Shown here in pieces: positions 22,880-33,674 of a stretch of DNA of 64,000 bases. Source of the stretch: Margaritifera margaritifera (lineage: Eukaryota; Mollusca; Bivalvia; Unionida; Margaritiferidae); assembly GCA_029931535.1 (NCBI GenBank), contig JAQPZY010001665.1:613001-677000 (forward strand). The letters are read 5' to 3'. A model generated the notes under the pieces. The model saw only the letters and a program-made list of their open reading frames with translations, was not told where the DNA came from and searched no databases. Made by a program: the position numbers and the translations under genes. The first letter of the stretch is position 1. Each line of letters opens with the position of its first letter.

Positions 22880-24029
22880 TGTAAGGGTGCAAATTTCTGT
22901 CGGTATATTCGGTAGAGCACATTTAGTTGGCAGATAACAATTAATTAGATTTATGAGGAAAGATACCGTATTTAATCGCTAGACTGCAATGGTTTTAAAT
23001 GTTCCTGTTAGATGGGCGAAATTGGTTCTTAATTAAGCCTTCATTGTAGCCCTAACGGTAGGAAGGTTATTTGGAGGTCTAGAGATAAAAAATGTCAAAG
23101 TTGACAGTTTGCAGGACTAGATATGAAGCAAGTAGAAGTTGCATTATCTTTTTGAAATTCTCCAGAATCGGTTATTTAAAAATCTAGAGGGTTACACTGA
23201 CCGCGTTTGGCGTGTATTTATAAAAGGCGGTAGATACGTTTAATCCTGATTGGCTACGCTAAATGAGGGGCGTGTTTCCCACACGAAATTTCATGTTTTT
23301 AATATGCCCCATCGCAAAATTTAATCAGTCTAAATTTTTCTGCAAGAGAAAAAGATATCTTGACTCCGAGCAGAATAGGAGGAAATTCTCTCTCAAGGGA
23401 GAGATATCTGGAAATTGATGGACACAATTCTGGCGGTAGAAGCGAGCGAGTCTTGAAAGCACAAGGGGAAATAGCTCCATCCACCTACCTACCTATCCAC
23501 CTACCGACCCACACAAAGTTTGAGGGCCGAAGGAGGCGAGATAAGAGAGAGTGAGAAGGAAAAGAGGAAAAACAAGATAACATCAATCTTGACTGGACAG
23601 CAGCATTGAAGTTGGAGCGACCAGCGATAAGCAGGTTATGCAGTTGTACAGGGCAATGACTTCGATTGTTCACTTGATTATATGATGAACTAATTCTATC
23701 GTTTAAAACAGATCGGCTATTTATGTAAGTATATTTGTGTTTGAAATTCGGTAAAGGATTTATTTCAAAAAGAAGTGTATCTTACTAATGTAATGTATTA
23801 TCTCAGTTTGTTTTATGTAATTGATTAAATTGTTATATTTCATGTACGGGGGCTCTTGTTATTCTGTTCTATATATCTGCTCATATCTCTATTTATTCCA
23901 TCTATAAATTTCATAATTTATATTATTATGTACTCGATCCGGGCAATAACACCGAGGTCGATCATCCTCTAGATAACGATAACCAACCAAATAAAGCGGA
24001 CACTTTGTAACGAGGGTGGTTCCGACACA
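22880..24029 (+). mobile_element. Solo LTR (Gypsy- or BEL-type) inserted in the LINE
   Basis: The 1,150-bp segment starts TGTAAGGGTG and ends CCGACACA, with the TG...CA ends of LTRs. It is flanked by a perfect 5-bp direct repeat, TACAT, at 22,875-22,879 and 24,030-24,034. Inside, TATAAAAG lies at 23,219-23,226 and a polyadenylation signal AATAAA at 23,990-23,995, giving a U3-R-U5 layout with an unusually long R of roughly 740 bp. There is no internal gag/pol, primer-binding site or second LTR, so it arose by LTR-LTR recombination. A 5-bp duplication suits Ty3/Gypsy or BEL/Pao; which of these is not decidable here. The orientation is that of the TATA/AATAAA order. Confidence 0.88.
23219..23226 (+). 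promoter_or_regulatory. TATA box of the solo LTR
   Basis: TATAAAAG followed by GCGG, about 340 bases from the LTR start. It matches the consensus and is in the expected U3 position. Confidence 0.6.
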
Positions 24030-24034
24030 TACAT
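24030..24034. repeat. Target-site duplication, right copy (TACAT)
   Basis: Identical to 22,875-22,879 and immediately outside the right end of the solo LTR. The LINE endonuclease frame resumes after it. Confidence 0.85.
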
Positions 24035-24249
24035 ATATGTGCATAGATCTGACAACTTGTTCTCCTTCTCTGCTTTTGGATCACGAATGTAAGGTCACTG
24101 ATTACCTTCATAGAAGCGACCATTCCCAAATCTCCTTTCAAAGCATTAACTCTACCGTCGATGAGTCAAGTTCGCACTGGAAATTAAAGAGGCCAACAGG
24201 GTCAAGTTTGAAACACTTTGCAAAACTAGACTTGACAAAGGTACCTTTA

Positions 24250-25840
24250 TAAATGTCAATGATCCTGTTCAACATTTTACATCTATTTTAATCGAAATTG
24301 CAGAAGAATCCATTCCTAAGTCCTCATCTAACCATAAAAGAACCAAAAACCCATAGTTCACCGAAAATTGTAAAGAAGCCATTATACAACGCCGAGAACG
24401 ATTGAAAAAATTAAACAATCGTCCAATGCCAGATATGTGAGTAGGTACTGCATATTCCGTGCTAAAGCTCGCCGCACAATTAAAGAATGTAAGAGAACAG
24501 CATGGACAAACTGTGTTTCTAAATTAAACTCTCGTTCCTCTATAAGAAAGGTATGGGACACGATCCACAAAATAAATGGTAAGGAAAACAACAACTCTTT
24601 CCCACATCTAAAATTAAATAATAAAAACTTCAATTCCGATAGTTTTTCTAAAACAAATCATCATCGCCTAAATATTCAACCGATTTTTTAGGACTGAAAA
24701 GTCAAAAACAGAAGATTCATTTAAAATTCACATCAAATAATTCAGAAAGTTATAATCAACCATTTTCACTTTTGGAACTTGTAGATGCTAACGAAATACA
24801 ATACCTGTTTTTGAAACACCTACCGAAACTCTCACTAACCGCTCTTTTGCAAATTTTCAATAATATATGGACCACTGGTACTCTACCAAAAATTTGGAGA
24901 GACTCCACAGTAATACCTGTTCCCAAGCCAGGTTAGGATAGCACAGATCATATCAACTACCGTCCCATTGCTTTGACGAGATGTATCTGTAAAACGATGG
25001 AAACGAATGATCAATGCAAGGCTAGTTTGATATTTGGATGCTAATAATGTAATATCTCCTTTTCAAAGTGACTTCCAATATGGCCGTAGTACCAACGATT
25101 ATGTTGTTAGAATTGAACATTCATTCGCGATGCTTTTATCAAGAAAGAATATTTAGTAGCTGTTTTCTTCGACTTCGAAAATGCCTATGATACAATATGG
25201 AAATACGGAATAATGAATGACTTGTACGATCTGGGTCTAAAAGCCCGTCTTCCCACTTGTATATCCAACTTTCTTTCAGATAGGGAATTCAAAGTACGAG
25301 TAGACTCCGCCCTTTCTGATATGTACGAAACAGGAGATGGGTGTGCATCAGGACGGTATTTTATCTGTTACACTTTTTAATATCAAAATTAAGAACATCA
25401 CCAAATATTTGGCTCCTGGGTGTGGATTCCTCCCTATATGTTCATGATTTCCTTATACTGACCTTCATTCCACACATTAAAAAATTGAAAGCTAACTGCT
25501 TGAAAGCCCTTGACTTACTTAAAGTAGTAGCGCACTCTGACTGGGGTGCTGATCAAAAAGTTGTTCTTGACCTATATAGAACCTTCATTAGATCATAGCT
25601 GGACTATGGTTGCGTTGTTTATGGTTCAGCCAGAAAGTCATATTTAAAGATGCTTAACCCAATTCACCATCAGGCAATACGGCTCGCATTGAGAACCTTT
25701 AGCACAATCCCAGTTGAAAGCCTTTTGGCTAAATACAGAGAAACATTATCTTTACAATATGCCCTAAAATTGAGATCACACCGTTTAAACCTTGCTTTTG
25801 TGTCTGTTTTCCAACCCAGGTACAGAACTTGATACGAAAA
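24250..25840 (+). pseudogene. LINE ORF2, reverse-transcriptase domain remnant
   Basis: Linker frames (RRERLKKLNNRP, ARRTIKECKRTAW) lead to NYRPIALT at about 24,956. The motif-A block FFDFENAYDT follows at about 25,166-25,195, then DREFKVRVDS. The catalytic block at about 25,434 reads LYVHDF where active enzymes have two Asp, so the first catalytic Asp is replaced by His. A deletion of the palm/thumb follows at once, and the sequence rejoins at LTFIPHIKKLKANCLKALDL and later LDYGCVVYGSA. Stops and this substitution rule out activity. Confidence 0.8.
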
Positions 25841-26860
25841 TAAACCAACTGTTATCCATACTTTTGGCATTAGAATATCTTCCTGCCTTAACAATGAAAA
25901 ATGAAAAAAATGACCTTTCAAAAATCCCAAAGTAATTTGTTTCTGTAACACCTACATGGCTTCTAAAACAACCCAAAGTATTTTTACTCTGCTTGAAGGA
26001 ACAAATCTGAGACGAATCCGTCCATTTTTCTTACCTCTTATAGGGAACTTCTCTCCAAATTTAAGAACTACACAAGAATGTATACTGACAGCTCAATGGA
26101 TAGCGAAAAGCCTGCTGCAGCCTTCATTAGTGGGCATCACACTACAAAACTTCGTTTGTATAATGGTGCCCTGAAATATATCAAAACCAAAAATATTTAA
26201 AACTCAATCAGTTTCTCCGATTTACTATCAGTACTTCAGTCACTCCACAAAAGGAAGTTGGAAAACCAATTACTGAGCAACGAGCAACATTCTCATTAAA
26301 CATATCGAGTTGTGTACCTCTCACAATATAATATACTGTTGGTTACCTAGTGATGTCAGTATTAAATGTAATGAAAGAGCAGACCGCGCTGCCAAAATAG
26401 CCCTATCTCTGCAACCATCTGATTTTAAAATACCCTACACTGATTTTAAGCCTTGCATCACAAAATCCTCATTTGGTAAGTAGCAGGCATCATAGCATGA
26501 TGCTGCCAAAAAAAAAGCTCCATGTGGTCAAACCCTCTTTAGGCGAATGGCCTCCTTCCTACAGAACCATCCGTAAGGATGAAGTAATCATTGCACGAAT
26601 TAGAATTGGTCATACTTATATAACCCACTCTTACATATTAAAGGGTGAAGATCAACCCGAGTTCGTTTCTTGCAACGCACTTTCTGATAGATTGTTTCGA
26701 TCTCCAACCTACACGCGATCGTTTATACAATGTTCAGCACATGATAGAGCTCTATGGTACAGTAAAAGTGTCTTGTATTTTAAATTTCTTGAAGGAAGTT
26801 AACATTTATTCTAAAATATCGCTTGTGTGCAACATATTTCCCTTGAATATTTAAACCAAT
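25840..26860 (+). pseudogene. LINE ORF2, RNase H and C-terminal domain remnant
   Basis: An RNase H start is visible as RMYTDSSMDSEKPAAAFIS at about 26,076. Its end is NERADRAAK at about 26,374, preceded by a worn WLPSDVSIK block. The C-terminal tail shows RTIRKDEVIIARIRIGHTYI, THSYILKGED and LNFLKEVNIY, a block typical of these elements with a zinc-finger-like Cys set that is only partly kept (CNA). Frameshifts lie around 26,160-26,500 and 26,690. Confidence 0.75.
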
Positions 26861-27081
26861 TACCCTTTATACATATCATTTACACAACCCGTTGATTGGG
26901 AACCATCATATATTATCCTCACCATCTCATTGTTTTTTCCCTTTTGAATACCGCTTGTTGATCGTGAACCACTTTTTTCGTACATAAATCAAATCACTTA
27001 TCACATAACCTTTTTTGTGGCGCTATATAGCCGTACAGTGCTGGTGCGCCTTAAAATCGCAATCAATTAATCAATCAATAG

Positions 27082-27999
27082 ACCGAAAAGTAATCTACAT
27101 TTCTCTCGACTTGAGACGAATGTAAATGTTGATGCACGTGCATTAGCTCCAGGGATGCTGGGAAAGAAATTAACCGGACAGATAGGCAATACGTGCAGCT
27201 TTAGAATAACTGGGTTGTGCATTTACCTACAATGAAGTGAAGATGTACATTATAATTATGTTCAGTCCGATAAATCAGTCACCAAATATATATTGGTATG
27301 TTGGTAGTTTGGGGTCTGTTTGTATCTATTCATGAAACACTGCACTTATTACGGACAGATTTGTCCACAACACATCAATAAAACACACTGGCCATTTTTA
27401 GACACTTACAGGTGTTTCTCGCGACTGTTGAGTTACGTTCGGTTAAACATGACTTTCAGCTAAATGCGCAGCATATTTCCGTATCAAATCCGATATTTCA
27501 CAGCTTGTACATTCATGTTGAATCATATGACCCTAGCTCTCGTCGCCATTTCGAATTACCGGGTTTCATCGGCGGATAATCAGCTATTCCGTCAATATCG
27601 ATTGACCAATAAGCTGCAGCTTTCGTTCATTAGAAATATTTTTTGGTTGTTGCGGTCATGTTAATCGAGCGTTTGTGTATTGGTCATGTGACTATTACAT
27701 GATGAATATATCGGCATGCGACTATTATCACGGTTCAAACAACGGTCAAAATTACAAAATGAATCGAAAGAGTCTGTGATCTCCAGCATAAATTTAATGC
27801 ATGAGTAAACAAACAATATAAGCAGTGTCACCATATCCGGTCAAAACGGTACCAAGAAGTTTTCATGAGGTTATATGATCGCAGGGTAAAAAGTCCTGTA
27901 TGCACATACTATGCCTTATTTCATTAGGACTCCAACGTGATAATTCCCTTCTATGAGTGCTATGTTCATGCGTAATATTCTTCTCACATAGGGGCCGAT
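27082..27999. other. Gene-free stretch
   Basis: I see no gene. A piece near 27,250-27,300 (CAGTCCGATAAATCAGTCAC) resembles 51,594-51,620 (TAGTCCGATAAATCGGCCGCC), so part of it is an unassigned dispersed repeat. Confidence 0.4.
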
Positions 28000-28190
28000 G
28001 ACTCAGTATTAGATAGAGTGCAGGACACCTGAGCAAAGTGTCTCAGATTCGAATCTCAGCTTGGCCAGCCCGGATTCGTTGTTGCAGAACTCATGAGCAA
28101 AGGGTTTCAAATTCAAATACCGGCTGGGCTAGCCCAGATTAGTGGTTGTTGTGTGTTCTTGGTCAATACACTTCATTGTTGTCTACAATC
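28000..28190 (+). mobile_element. tRNA-derived SINE with a duplicated B-box region
   Basis: A worn head (GCCGATGACTCAGTATTAGA) is followed by CAGATTCGAATCTC as a B box. A second, more decayed copy (GGGTTTCAAATTCAAATACC) follows about 65 bases later. The body TGTGTTCTTGGTCAATACAC corresponds to the GGGCAAGGCACTT block of the 16.0-kb SINE. The partial head duplication is unusual. Confidence 0.6.
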
Positions 28191-28273
28191 TATAATACGA
28201 TCTATCATGAGTAAGCTGTGTCCAAGTTTGGTCGATATTTGCTCTGAATATGACATCCAGAGCGGTTAAAGCA

Positions 28274-28326
28274 ATGGGGGGTGGGGGGGTGGGTGGGGGT
28301 GGAATGGGGGGTGGGGGGGGGGGAGG
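28274..28326 (+). other. G-rich tract with strong quadruplex potential
   Basis: Seven or more runs of 3-11 G lie within 53 bases. On the minus strand this is a C-rich run that gives a spurious proline-rich frame. Confidence 0.7.
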
Positions 28327-28329
28327 ATG

Positions 28330-28970
28330 CACATCGGACGTAGGGACATACCATAAGCTCACATCTTTTATCAATCTATATAAGTCATCGCCGCCGCCGT
28401 GATGATAGCAAAACTGTCTCTAGTTTTCTGATAATAGAATGAACCAAATATATTGAAAATGTCTCATTCAATTCTTCAATATGTTTTATAAGAACTAGCA
28501 AGGGACACATAGCAAGGAGAATTATTTGTAGCTAGAATAAGCTGGTATGAACCACACTATTGCCACATTGAAAAGTGGTTATTAAAACAATTGTAACAGA
28601 AAGTTAATTTACATGCTACTAGAAAAGCGTTGTAACTGTGGCAAAACCGAATGACTAAAATTAAATCTTATTACCTACATTCAAAACTTAAGTTCAAATT
28701 GCACTGGATGCATTTTTCTGACATTTATATTCATTCAGACTTATGTATAACGATAAGCCTATGGTTATGCGAACAAAAAAAGCACCATTGGTGATAAATG
28801 CTAAATGAGAGAGCGCGAAATTTGTCCCCCTGCATTGGGTGGAGCATAATGATGGCTTTTACTGGTTGTAAGAAAATATTTGTAATAATTCTCAGCCGCT
28901 TCTTTCTTTTATAACACTAACTTTTAAAGTTTCTGAATACGTTAGAATTTAAAAATATTTTGACAGTAAA
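28330..28970. other. Gene-free stretch
   Basis: AT-rich, with no recognisable feature. Confidence 0.4.
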
Positions 28971-28973
28971 TGA

Positions 28974-29222
28974 ATGATCCAAATTAAAAGTGTTCATTTA
29001 GAGTTGTCACAATTTGCAGCAAGTGCCTTTTTCAGATTTTTCTGTAATCGTGTTAACAAGCAAGTGAAACTAACAAGCCCAATTACAAGTCGGAAAAAGT
29101 ACGTAAAATTTGCATTAAAATTATGCTCGTTAATGTTCGAAAAACTCGATACAATCGAGGACTGGGTTTTGGCGTTTCAACATGCATGTAATTTGCAAGA
29201 TTTTTCCAGTTATGTTTCATAA
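28974..29222 (+). other. Coding-like frame of 82 codons, unassigned
   Basis: The frame contains LSQFAASAFFRFFCNRVNK, then KYVKFALKLCSLMFEKLD, then IEDWVLAFQHACNLQDF. Residue use is protein-like (amphipathic helices, Trp, clustered Lys/Arg) and not AT-run noise. It could be an exon of the unnamed + strand gene that follows, a transposon remnant, or chance. No convincing acceptor/donor pair frames it. Confidence 0.3.
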
Positions 29223-29304
29223 GTATTACAGCTCTTCATATAAATTGTGGATAATGAAATGCTTGATCCATTTTCTCCTAGTTCTTCTCCCTCTCTGTCT
29301 CTTA

Positions 29305-29352
29305 TAGTGGAACCTTAGTTGGTAGAGTATCTGACTTGTAATCCATGGCTTG
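29305..29352 (+). mobile_element. tRNA-like SINE head fragment
   Basis: CCTTAGTTGGTAGAGTATCT then GACTTGTAATCCATGGC resembles the A-box half of a tRNA-derived SINE. It stops before a B box and runs into the repeat array at 29,355. Confidence 0.45.
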
Positions 29353-29354
29353 CA

Positions 29355-29545
29355 ATTTCGTAATAACGAATGTTATGTCGTAATAACGCAATACTATCGT
29401 AATAACGCAATGCTATCTCATTGTAACGGGATAATATCTCGTAATAACTCAATGTTGTCTTGTAATAACGTAATGTTATCTCGTTATAACGCAATACTAT
29501 CTGGTAATAACGCAATACTAATGCAAATGTTATCTCATAAAAATG
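29355..29545. repeat. ~21-bp tandem array (CGTAATAACGCAATACTATCT)
   Basis: About nine diverged units built on CGTAATAACG and CAATnnTATCT. ATAACG-type arrays of this kind are common in invertebrate genomes. The frames of 77-80 codons on both strands here are artefacts of the repeat. Confidence 0.85.
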
Positions 29546-29695
29546 CAAATATTATTTTTTTCCACCTGGCGCTAACGAGCTTCCGTAGATAACAGAACTC
29601 GGAAAACAAATGCAATTTAAAAGCATCTCGAACACTCCATTTCACATCACGTGTCTGGATTTTATCGAACAATATACAGCCTTACATATCACAAC

Positions 29696-29795
29696 GACGA
29701 TGATAATGATTCTATTGATGATGACGACGAAGATGCCGTTGATGATGATCGTGACTTTAGTAACGACGATGACGGTGACCATGATAATGATAATT
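29696..29795. repeat. Imperfect GAT/GAC trinucleotide stretch
   Basis: A GATGAT/GACGAC-rich run of about 100 bases. The Met/Thr-rich and Ile/Val-rich frames over it are not proteins. Confidence 0.6.
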
Positions 29796-30318
29796 AAAAA
29801 TAAAGTAATATAATTCCTGTGTTTTCTTTTGTCATGGTATTTAGTGATACATTTTAAAATCACATTTTCATTACCCATTTCGGACAGGAAATTATTATTC
29901 AATCCTAATTGTACCTCTTTCGTACTGACATGTAAACAAAATCCTTTCCTACCAAACGTCTGCCGATATTTCGCCATTTACATAGAAATTCGGCACAAGC
30001 TTCCGATTTAACATATTCCAACCCTCTAACTATATACCAAAGTGTTTTTCTGACTGTTTGTTTCCTTCTGTCTTTATAGCATTCTCTATTTCTTTCCAAA
30101 AGCTATATTTCAAGAGGTTACCGATGATGTTCGGAGTGCAACACGGGAGCTTTTATCCTTCAATATCGTATCTAGTCAGGACAAGTTGAGTATGAAATCA
30201 AACACTTTCCTTCGAGTCGAAAAATAATATTTTGTTTGAAACAACTGAATGCCTTTTACTTCTTAACCGCTTATTTTAATGATTCTAAAAAGACCAAAGC
30301 TCTTATTTCTTTCTACAG

Positions 30319-30398
30319 AGAAAAATCAAATATTGCAAATCAATGTAGTACCGCTTTAAGCAAGAAAATGAGAAAAAGAAGAAGAAGAAAGTACTCAG
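30319..30398 (+). CDS. Candidate exon a of the unnamed 30-47 kb gene
   Basis: An 80-bp exon-like segment follows a good acceptor (TTTCTTTCTACAG) and ends at a donor CTCAG/GTATTA. One frame stays open: EKSNIANQCSTALSKKMRKR followed by RRRKYS. It starts needing one base of a split codon and ends in phase 1. The exon-like segment at 33,506 supplies exactly the two bases needed. The KKMRKRRRRK stretch is a plausible nuclear localisation signal. No homologue recognised. Confidence 0.4.
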
Positions 30399-30889
30399 GT
30401 ATTAAATTATAAAATTGCAGGAAATATCTTTCTGTACATATATTTACCATACCCAGGAAATTTAGGAGCAAAGTTCATTCTTAAGCCACTGTGTTAACAC
30501 CATGGTTGTCAGAAAAATACTGATGGTGCAACTTTATAGACATTGTTTTAAGGAAGAGATCATACAAATGTACCTTAATAACCGATTTGTAGTTTAGTGT
30601 TGCTGGTTGCATCAGCTCCCCTTGTTGTTGAGTGTAAGTGATTGATTTTGACAGGTGTTTAATTTGTGCTCATACAGGTGGTAGTATTGTTTCAACCATT
30701 GAAGCAATACCATTTGTTGTCGCTGTAGTTTTGTTCTTTTGTATTCTTTATTTTGGGTATTTGTAGAGGTTAATCCATGAAATTAAATACCAACAAATAT
30801 GCAAACTTTGACAGGCAAAACCACAATTTTAGTACCCATGAAAATATCTTTTTTTACAAAACCACAAAAATCGAGACTCACAAAAATAA

Positions 30890-31072
30890 ATGATACCACA
30901 GTACTTAAGTATTACAAGTACTGGAAAATATGTCACTTTTGGTTCTGGACTTGCTGCTGCTTTAGTTTTAGTATTATTCTTCTTTGCTTCATTAAGTTTC
31001 CCTCAAGCTACTTATGAAAATGATTTTGTGTTCAGAAAACAATACGATAGAATTTCACTTTCCATTCTATAA
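30890..31072 (+). other. Hydrophobic frame of 60 codons, unassigned
   Basis: The frame reads GKYVTFGSGLAAALVLVLFF then FASLSFPQATYENDFVF, a convincing single membrane-spanning segment followed by a polar end. It may be an exon of an unknown membrane protein or a mobile-element fragment. It lies within an intron if the surrounding exon model is right. No splice sites fix its ends. Confidence 0.25.
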
Positions 31073-31109
31073 AAAAAAATTTAAGTGACAATAAGCAGGT
31101 TTACTACTT

Positions 31110-31270
31110 TGGAATATAATATCACATACTTCCCTTCTCTGAGCGCCGCTTCTGCCACTGGGAGGGCCCACGGGGTTAAGCATTATGTTGAGCAGTGTTG
31201 CACCTAGGTTTCCGTGGGCAAGGGACACTGTGTTCATTGACCACAAAATCTGGGGGATGCACACAATTTC
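31110..31270. repeat. Single diverged unit of the 36.4-37.6 kb satellite
   Basis: GGAATATAATATCACATACT, TCCCTTCTCT and CACGGGGTTAAG match the core of the satellite array 5 kb downstream. The 153-codon minus frame over it is therefore not a gene. Confidence 0.55.
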
Positions 31271-31939
31271 CAAGGGACAAAGAAAAATACTGTGAGAGAT
31301 CTTAAATTTTGAGTTTTTTTCTTTAATTGGCAATAAAAGCTCAAAAGCTACATTTTGTAGCAATGAAACCTTTACAAATCTTTCTTTGCATGTCAGTTTT
31401 CTAATTTTAAACTTCAGTTTGGTCATTTTTGTAACTGTGACCCTTTCTGGATGAACAGTAGATCTTTCTGAACAAAAATTAGATTTTGTCTTTGACTGGG
31501 CACTAATTAATATCCTATACATAGTCAATACTGTTATGTATGATGTTTATATAATATTATAGATATTTTAGGAAATTATAAATGTTTCTTGACTTTAATA
31601 TTTGCTTAAATCTTAATGTTGTTTATCAGGAAAAATATGTTTAACTAGTGTCCTTGAATTAGGTTGTTTACTTCAGATTTGAGCTAAAGGATAGTTTTGA
31701 TAAACAAAATGTTTACTGAATTTGAGGTCAAGGTTGATTTTGTTTACAGATAAAACTGGAAAATCCTTAGAGTTATGTGTAAAAAGTCATGTCCATACAA
31801 GAAAAATTCCATTAAGATGACACATATTCTAGAACATTCTGTCATGTGATCAATCTTTATATATACCATGTTTAGTGGGCAGTTTTTCAGTTTCGACATT
31901 ACTATCAGTCTTGTAAAGAGCTATTACAGTTGTGGAAAG

Positions 31940-32358
31940 TAATTCAAAATTCTGAGAGAGGAATTATTTTAAATATTCATTGGATTGTAACAGTGCTCAT
32001 AGACTTTTGGATTTTGGATTTTTAATTGATGATTTTGGAATTTATGTGAACATATTCAGAGATATTTTGGAGTACTTCATTTTGACATCAGCACATTAAA
32101 TACTACAAGTACATCAGGACTTTGAAGACCATTGGCACATCATAACATTCAAGGATACAGCCGCGAATTCGGAATATTCTATATTTAGCACTTGTGATTG
32201 GAACACTAATTCTTACTGGATTATTTGAATTTTAATACACATTACTGTAAGTGTTTTTTTTTCATCTTAATTATATAGAAATAAATTGCTTGTTGATTTT
32301 TACTTGATTTGTTGGTTTCACTTTTTTCTGTTACATTTTTCTAGACCATAGAGTCGTA
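31940..32358 (+). mobile_element. Dispersed repeat, possible LTR 3' part (copy 2)
   Basis: Collinear with 10,440-10,832, including AATAAATTGCTTGTTGATTT, the TTGGTTTCACTTT block and the end AGAGTCGTAACAA. TATATATACC lies at about 31,860 upstream. The flanks after the shared end differ (CATTTAATTAG against TACTATGATAT), so the end is a true element boundary. Confidence 0.5.
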
Positions 32359-32359
32359 A

Positions 32360-33125
32360 CAATACTATGATATCATAGATAATCAATGAAAAGATATTTC
32401 CTGGAAGAAATACTTTGGTTTGATTTGCTTGTAGTAATATTTACAAACACAAGAAAGTCTTATCAGTTTCTGTGTCACCTGCACTGTATATCTGTCTTCC
32501 TCCATGGATGCTAACAATATTTCAGTAGAAGTCTTGTCAAGTGCTCATTAGCATGAATATATTAATGCATTAAACATATAGTCTATTATTTACCAGTAGA
32601 CTGGTCCATTGTTTTACTGCTTTACAAACAAATTTTGATTTCTTGAAACAAAGTAATAGTTTTTAATCAGTTACCACAATTCTTCTTGGCACTAATGACA
32701 CAGGGAAACTATGCATTAATATTTGTAGCAATAAGTAAGATTACAGTTTCCAAGCATCAGTTGATTACTATACTTGGCTCCCATTTCCTCTGAATGATAT
32801 TGTCAGAAATGTGTTGAAGTGCCATTTAAACTAGCCTAGCAGACAAACAAAGACTCCAACTGAATAGCATGGAGAGCTTTCCATTTCATGGAGGGTCTAA
32901 AATTCAATCCTCAGGGTGACTGGAGTTCAGAGTTTGACTTTGTTTATACATAAAAAAATAGTATCCAGTCAAATCATTACAGCTCAAAGCTATTTTAAGG
33001 TTGAATTATGTTAAATTTACATTTGCAATAGCCGTGGTTGGCAGGACAATCAGCCATTATTCTGATGGATATTTGATTCCTTCGTAGGAAACATCAAAAC
33101 AAATTCTGTTCAGTACAATATTTGT
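32360..33125. other. Gene-free intronic stretch
   Basis: Nothing recognisable. Confidence 0.4.
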
Positions 33126-33425
33126 AAAGAACAGTGGTTTACATGAATTCAACATATGGTAGCTCCAATCCAGCATTCTGGTGGCTCCTGGACTCCAGGC
33201 ACAAGATTCTTTTGAGGCAACCGTTTTTTCCTTCTTTTAAATCATTAGTATACATTTTCCTTTGCGAAATATTTCTACAGAATATGTTTAACAAAGATGA
33301 AGGACATGCATGCAATTATCTCATGTAGTTCCAGTAGGCTACAGGGGTACACGAATTTAATATATAGTAGCCCAAATCCAACATTCTGCCTTCCATGGAC
33401 CTTGTGCACATGATTTTTTCAGACT
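33126..33425. repeat. Two direct repeats about 205 bp apart
   Basis: TTACATGAATTCAACATATG then GTAGCTCCAATCCAGCATTC at about 33,138 returns as TACACGAATTTAATATATAG then TAGCCCAAATCCAACATTCT at about 33,348. This is probably the remnant of another old tandem family. Confidence 0.5.
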
Positions 33426-33505
33426 ATGAGAATTCTAATGTTTAAGTTTGTTTTTAAAATGTATTGATTTCAATTTCATTCATGCCATACCTTTCTAGTT
33501 TTCAG

Positions 33506-33581
33506 GCAAAGATGTTAAAGCCAAGGGATTAGCTGCTCCAAGTAATCTTTCTATTGAATCAGACATTGGAAGGTCACAGTG
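33506..33581 (+). CDS. Candidate exon b of the unnamed 30-47 kb gene
   Basis: After TTTCTAGTTTTCAG one frame is open: KDVKAKGLAAPSNLSIESDI then GRSQW. It begins with the two bases that complete the phase-1 codon of the 30,319-30,398 segment. The donor could be CAGTG/GTATGT at 33,581 (phase 2) or four bases later, TAT/GTACTT (phase 0). The other two frames hit stops at once. It has coding composition but no recognised family. Confidence 0.45.
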
Positions 33582-33597
33582 GTATGTACTTTATTTT

Positions 33598-33674
33598 TGA
33601 TAAACTTGCAGTGAATAAATTTGCAGTGAATAAATTTGCAGTGAATAAACTTGCAGTGAATAAATTTGCAGTGT
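33598..33674. repeat. 15-bp minisatellite (TTGCAGTGAATAAAT)
   Basis: Five near-perfect copies start about 17 bases after the presumed donor of the exon at 33,506. Confidence 0.85.

Larger units (their letters stand above)
22370..24250 (+). pseudogene. LINE ORF2, AP-endonuclease domain (interrupted)
   Basis: From 22,372 the frame reads RGLQTNCNDIF and then AVLCLQETFL, with the conserved Gln-Glu-Thr of AP-type endonucleases. GDLNA, another catalytic block, appears near 22,736. The domain breaks at 22,879, where the solo LTR begins. It resumes at 24,035 with IDLTTCSPSLLLDHE, and the final SDH block (RSDHSQISF) is at about 24,112. Removing the LTR and one copy of the 5-bp duplication leaves the reading frame continuous across the junction. 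Several stops and frameshifts elsewhere show decay before or after the LTR insertion. Confidence 0.8.
21262..27081 (+). mobile_element. Jockey/I-type LINE (full-span, dead), split by a solo LTR
   Basis: A single non-LTR element runs left to right: a GC-richer 5' leader (21,262-21,660), ORF1 gag-like remnants, ORF2 with AP endonuclease, RT, RNase H and a C-terminal domain, and a 3' end GTGGCGCTATATAGCCGTAC followed by (AATC)n at about 27,062-27,081. Without the 1,150-bp LTR insertion it is about 4.7 kb. Many stops, indels and a deletion in the RT show that it is inactive. The presence of RNase H points to the I/Nimb side of the Jockey-I group, but this clade call is inference. Confidence 0.85.

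Noticed and set aside
22880..24029. The 23-24 kb insert as a host gene or ordinary unique sequence
   Set aside because: TG...CA ends, a perfect 5-bp duplication and restoration of the LINE frame on removal make a solo LTR the simplest reading.
31067..31528. A 153-codon minus-strand frame, one of the longest in the window
   Set aside because: Part of it is antisense to a satellite unit found again at 36.4-37.6 kb, where a similar minus frame occurs. There is no recognisable domain.
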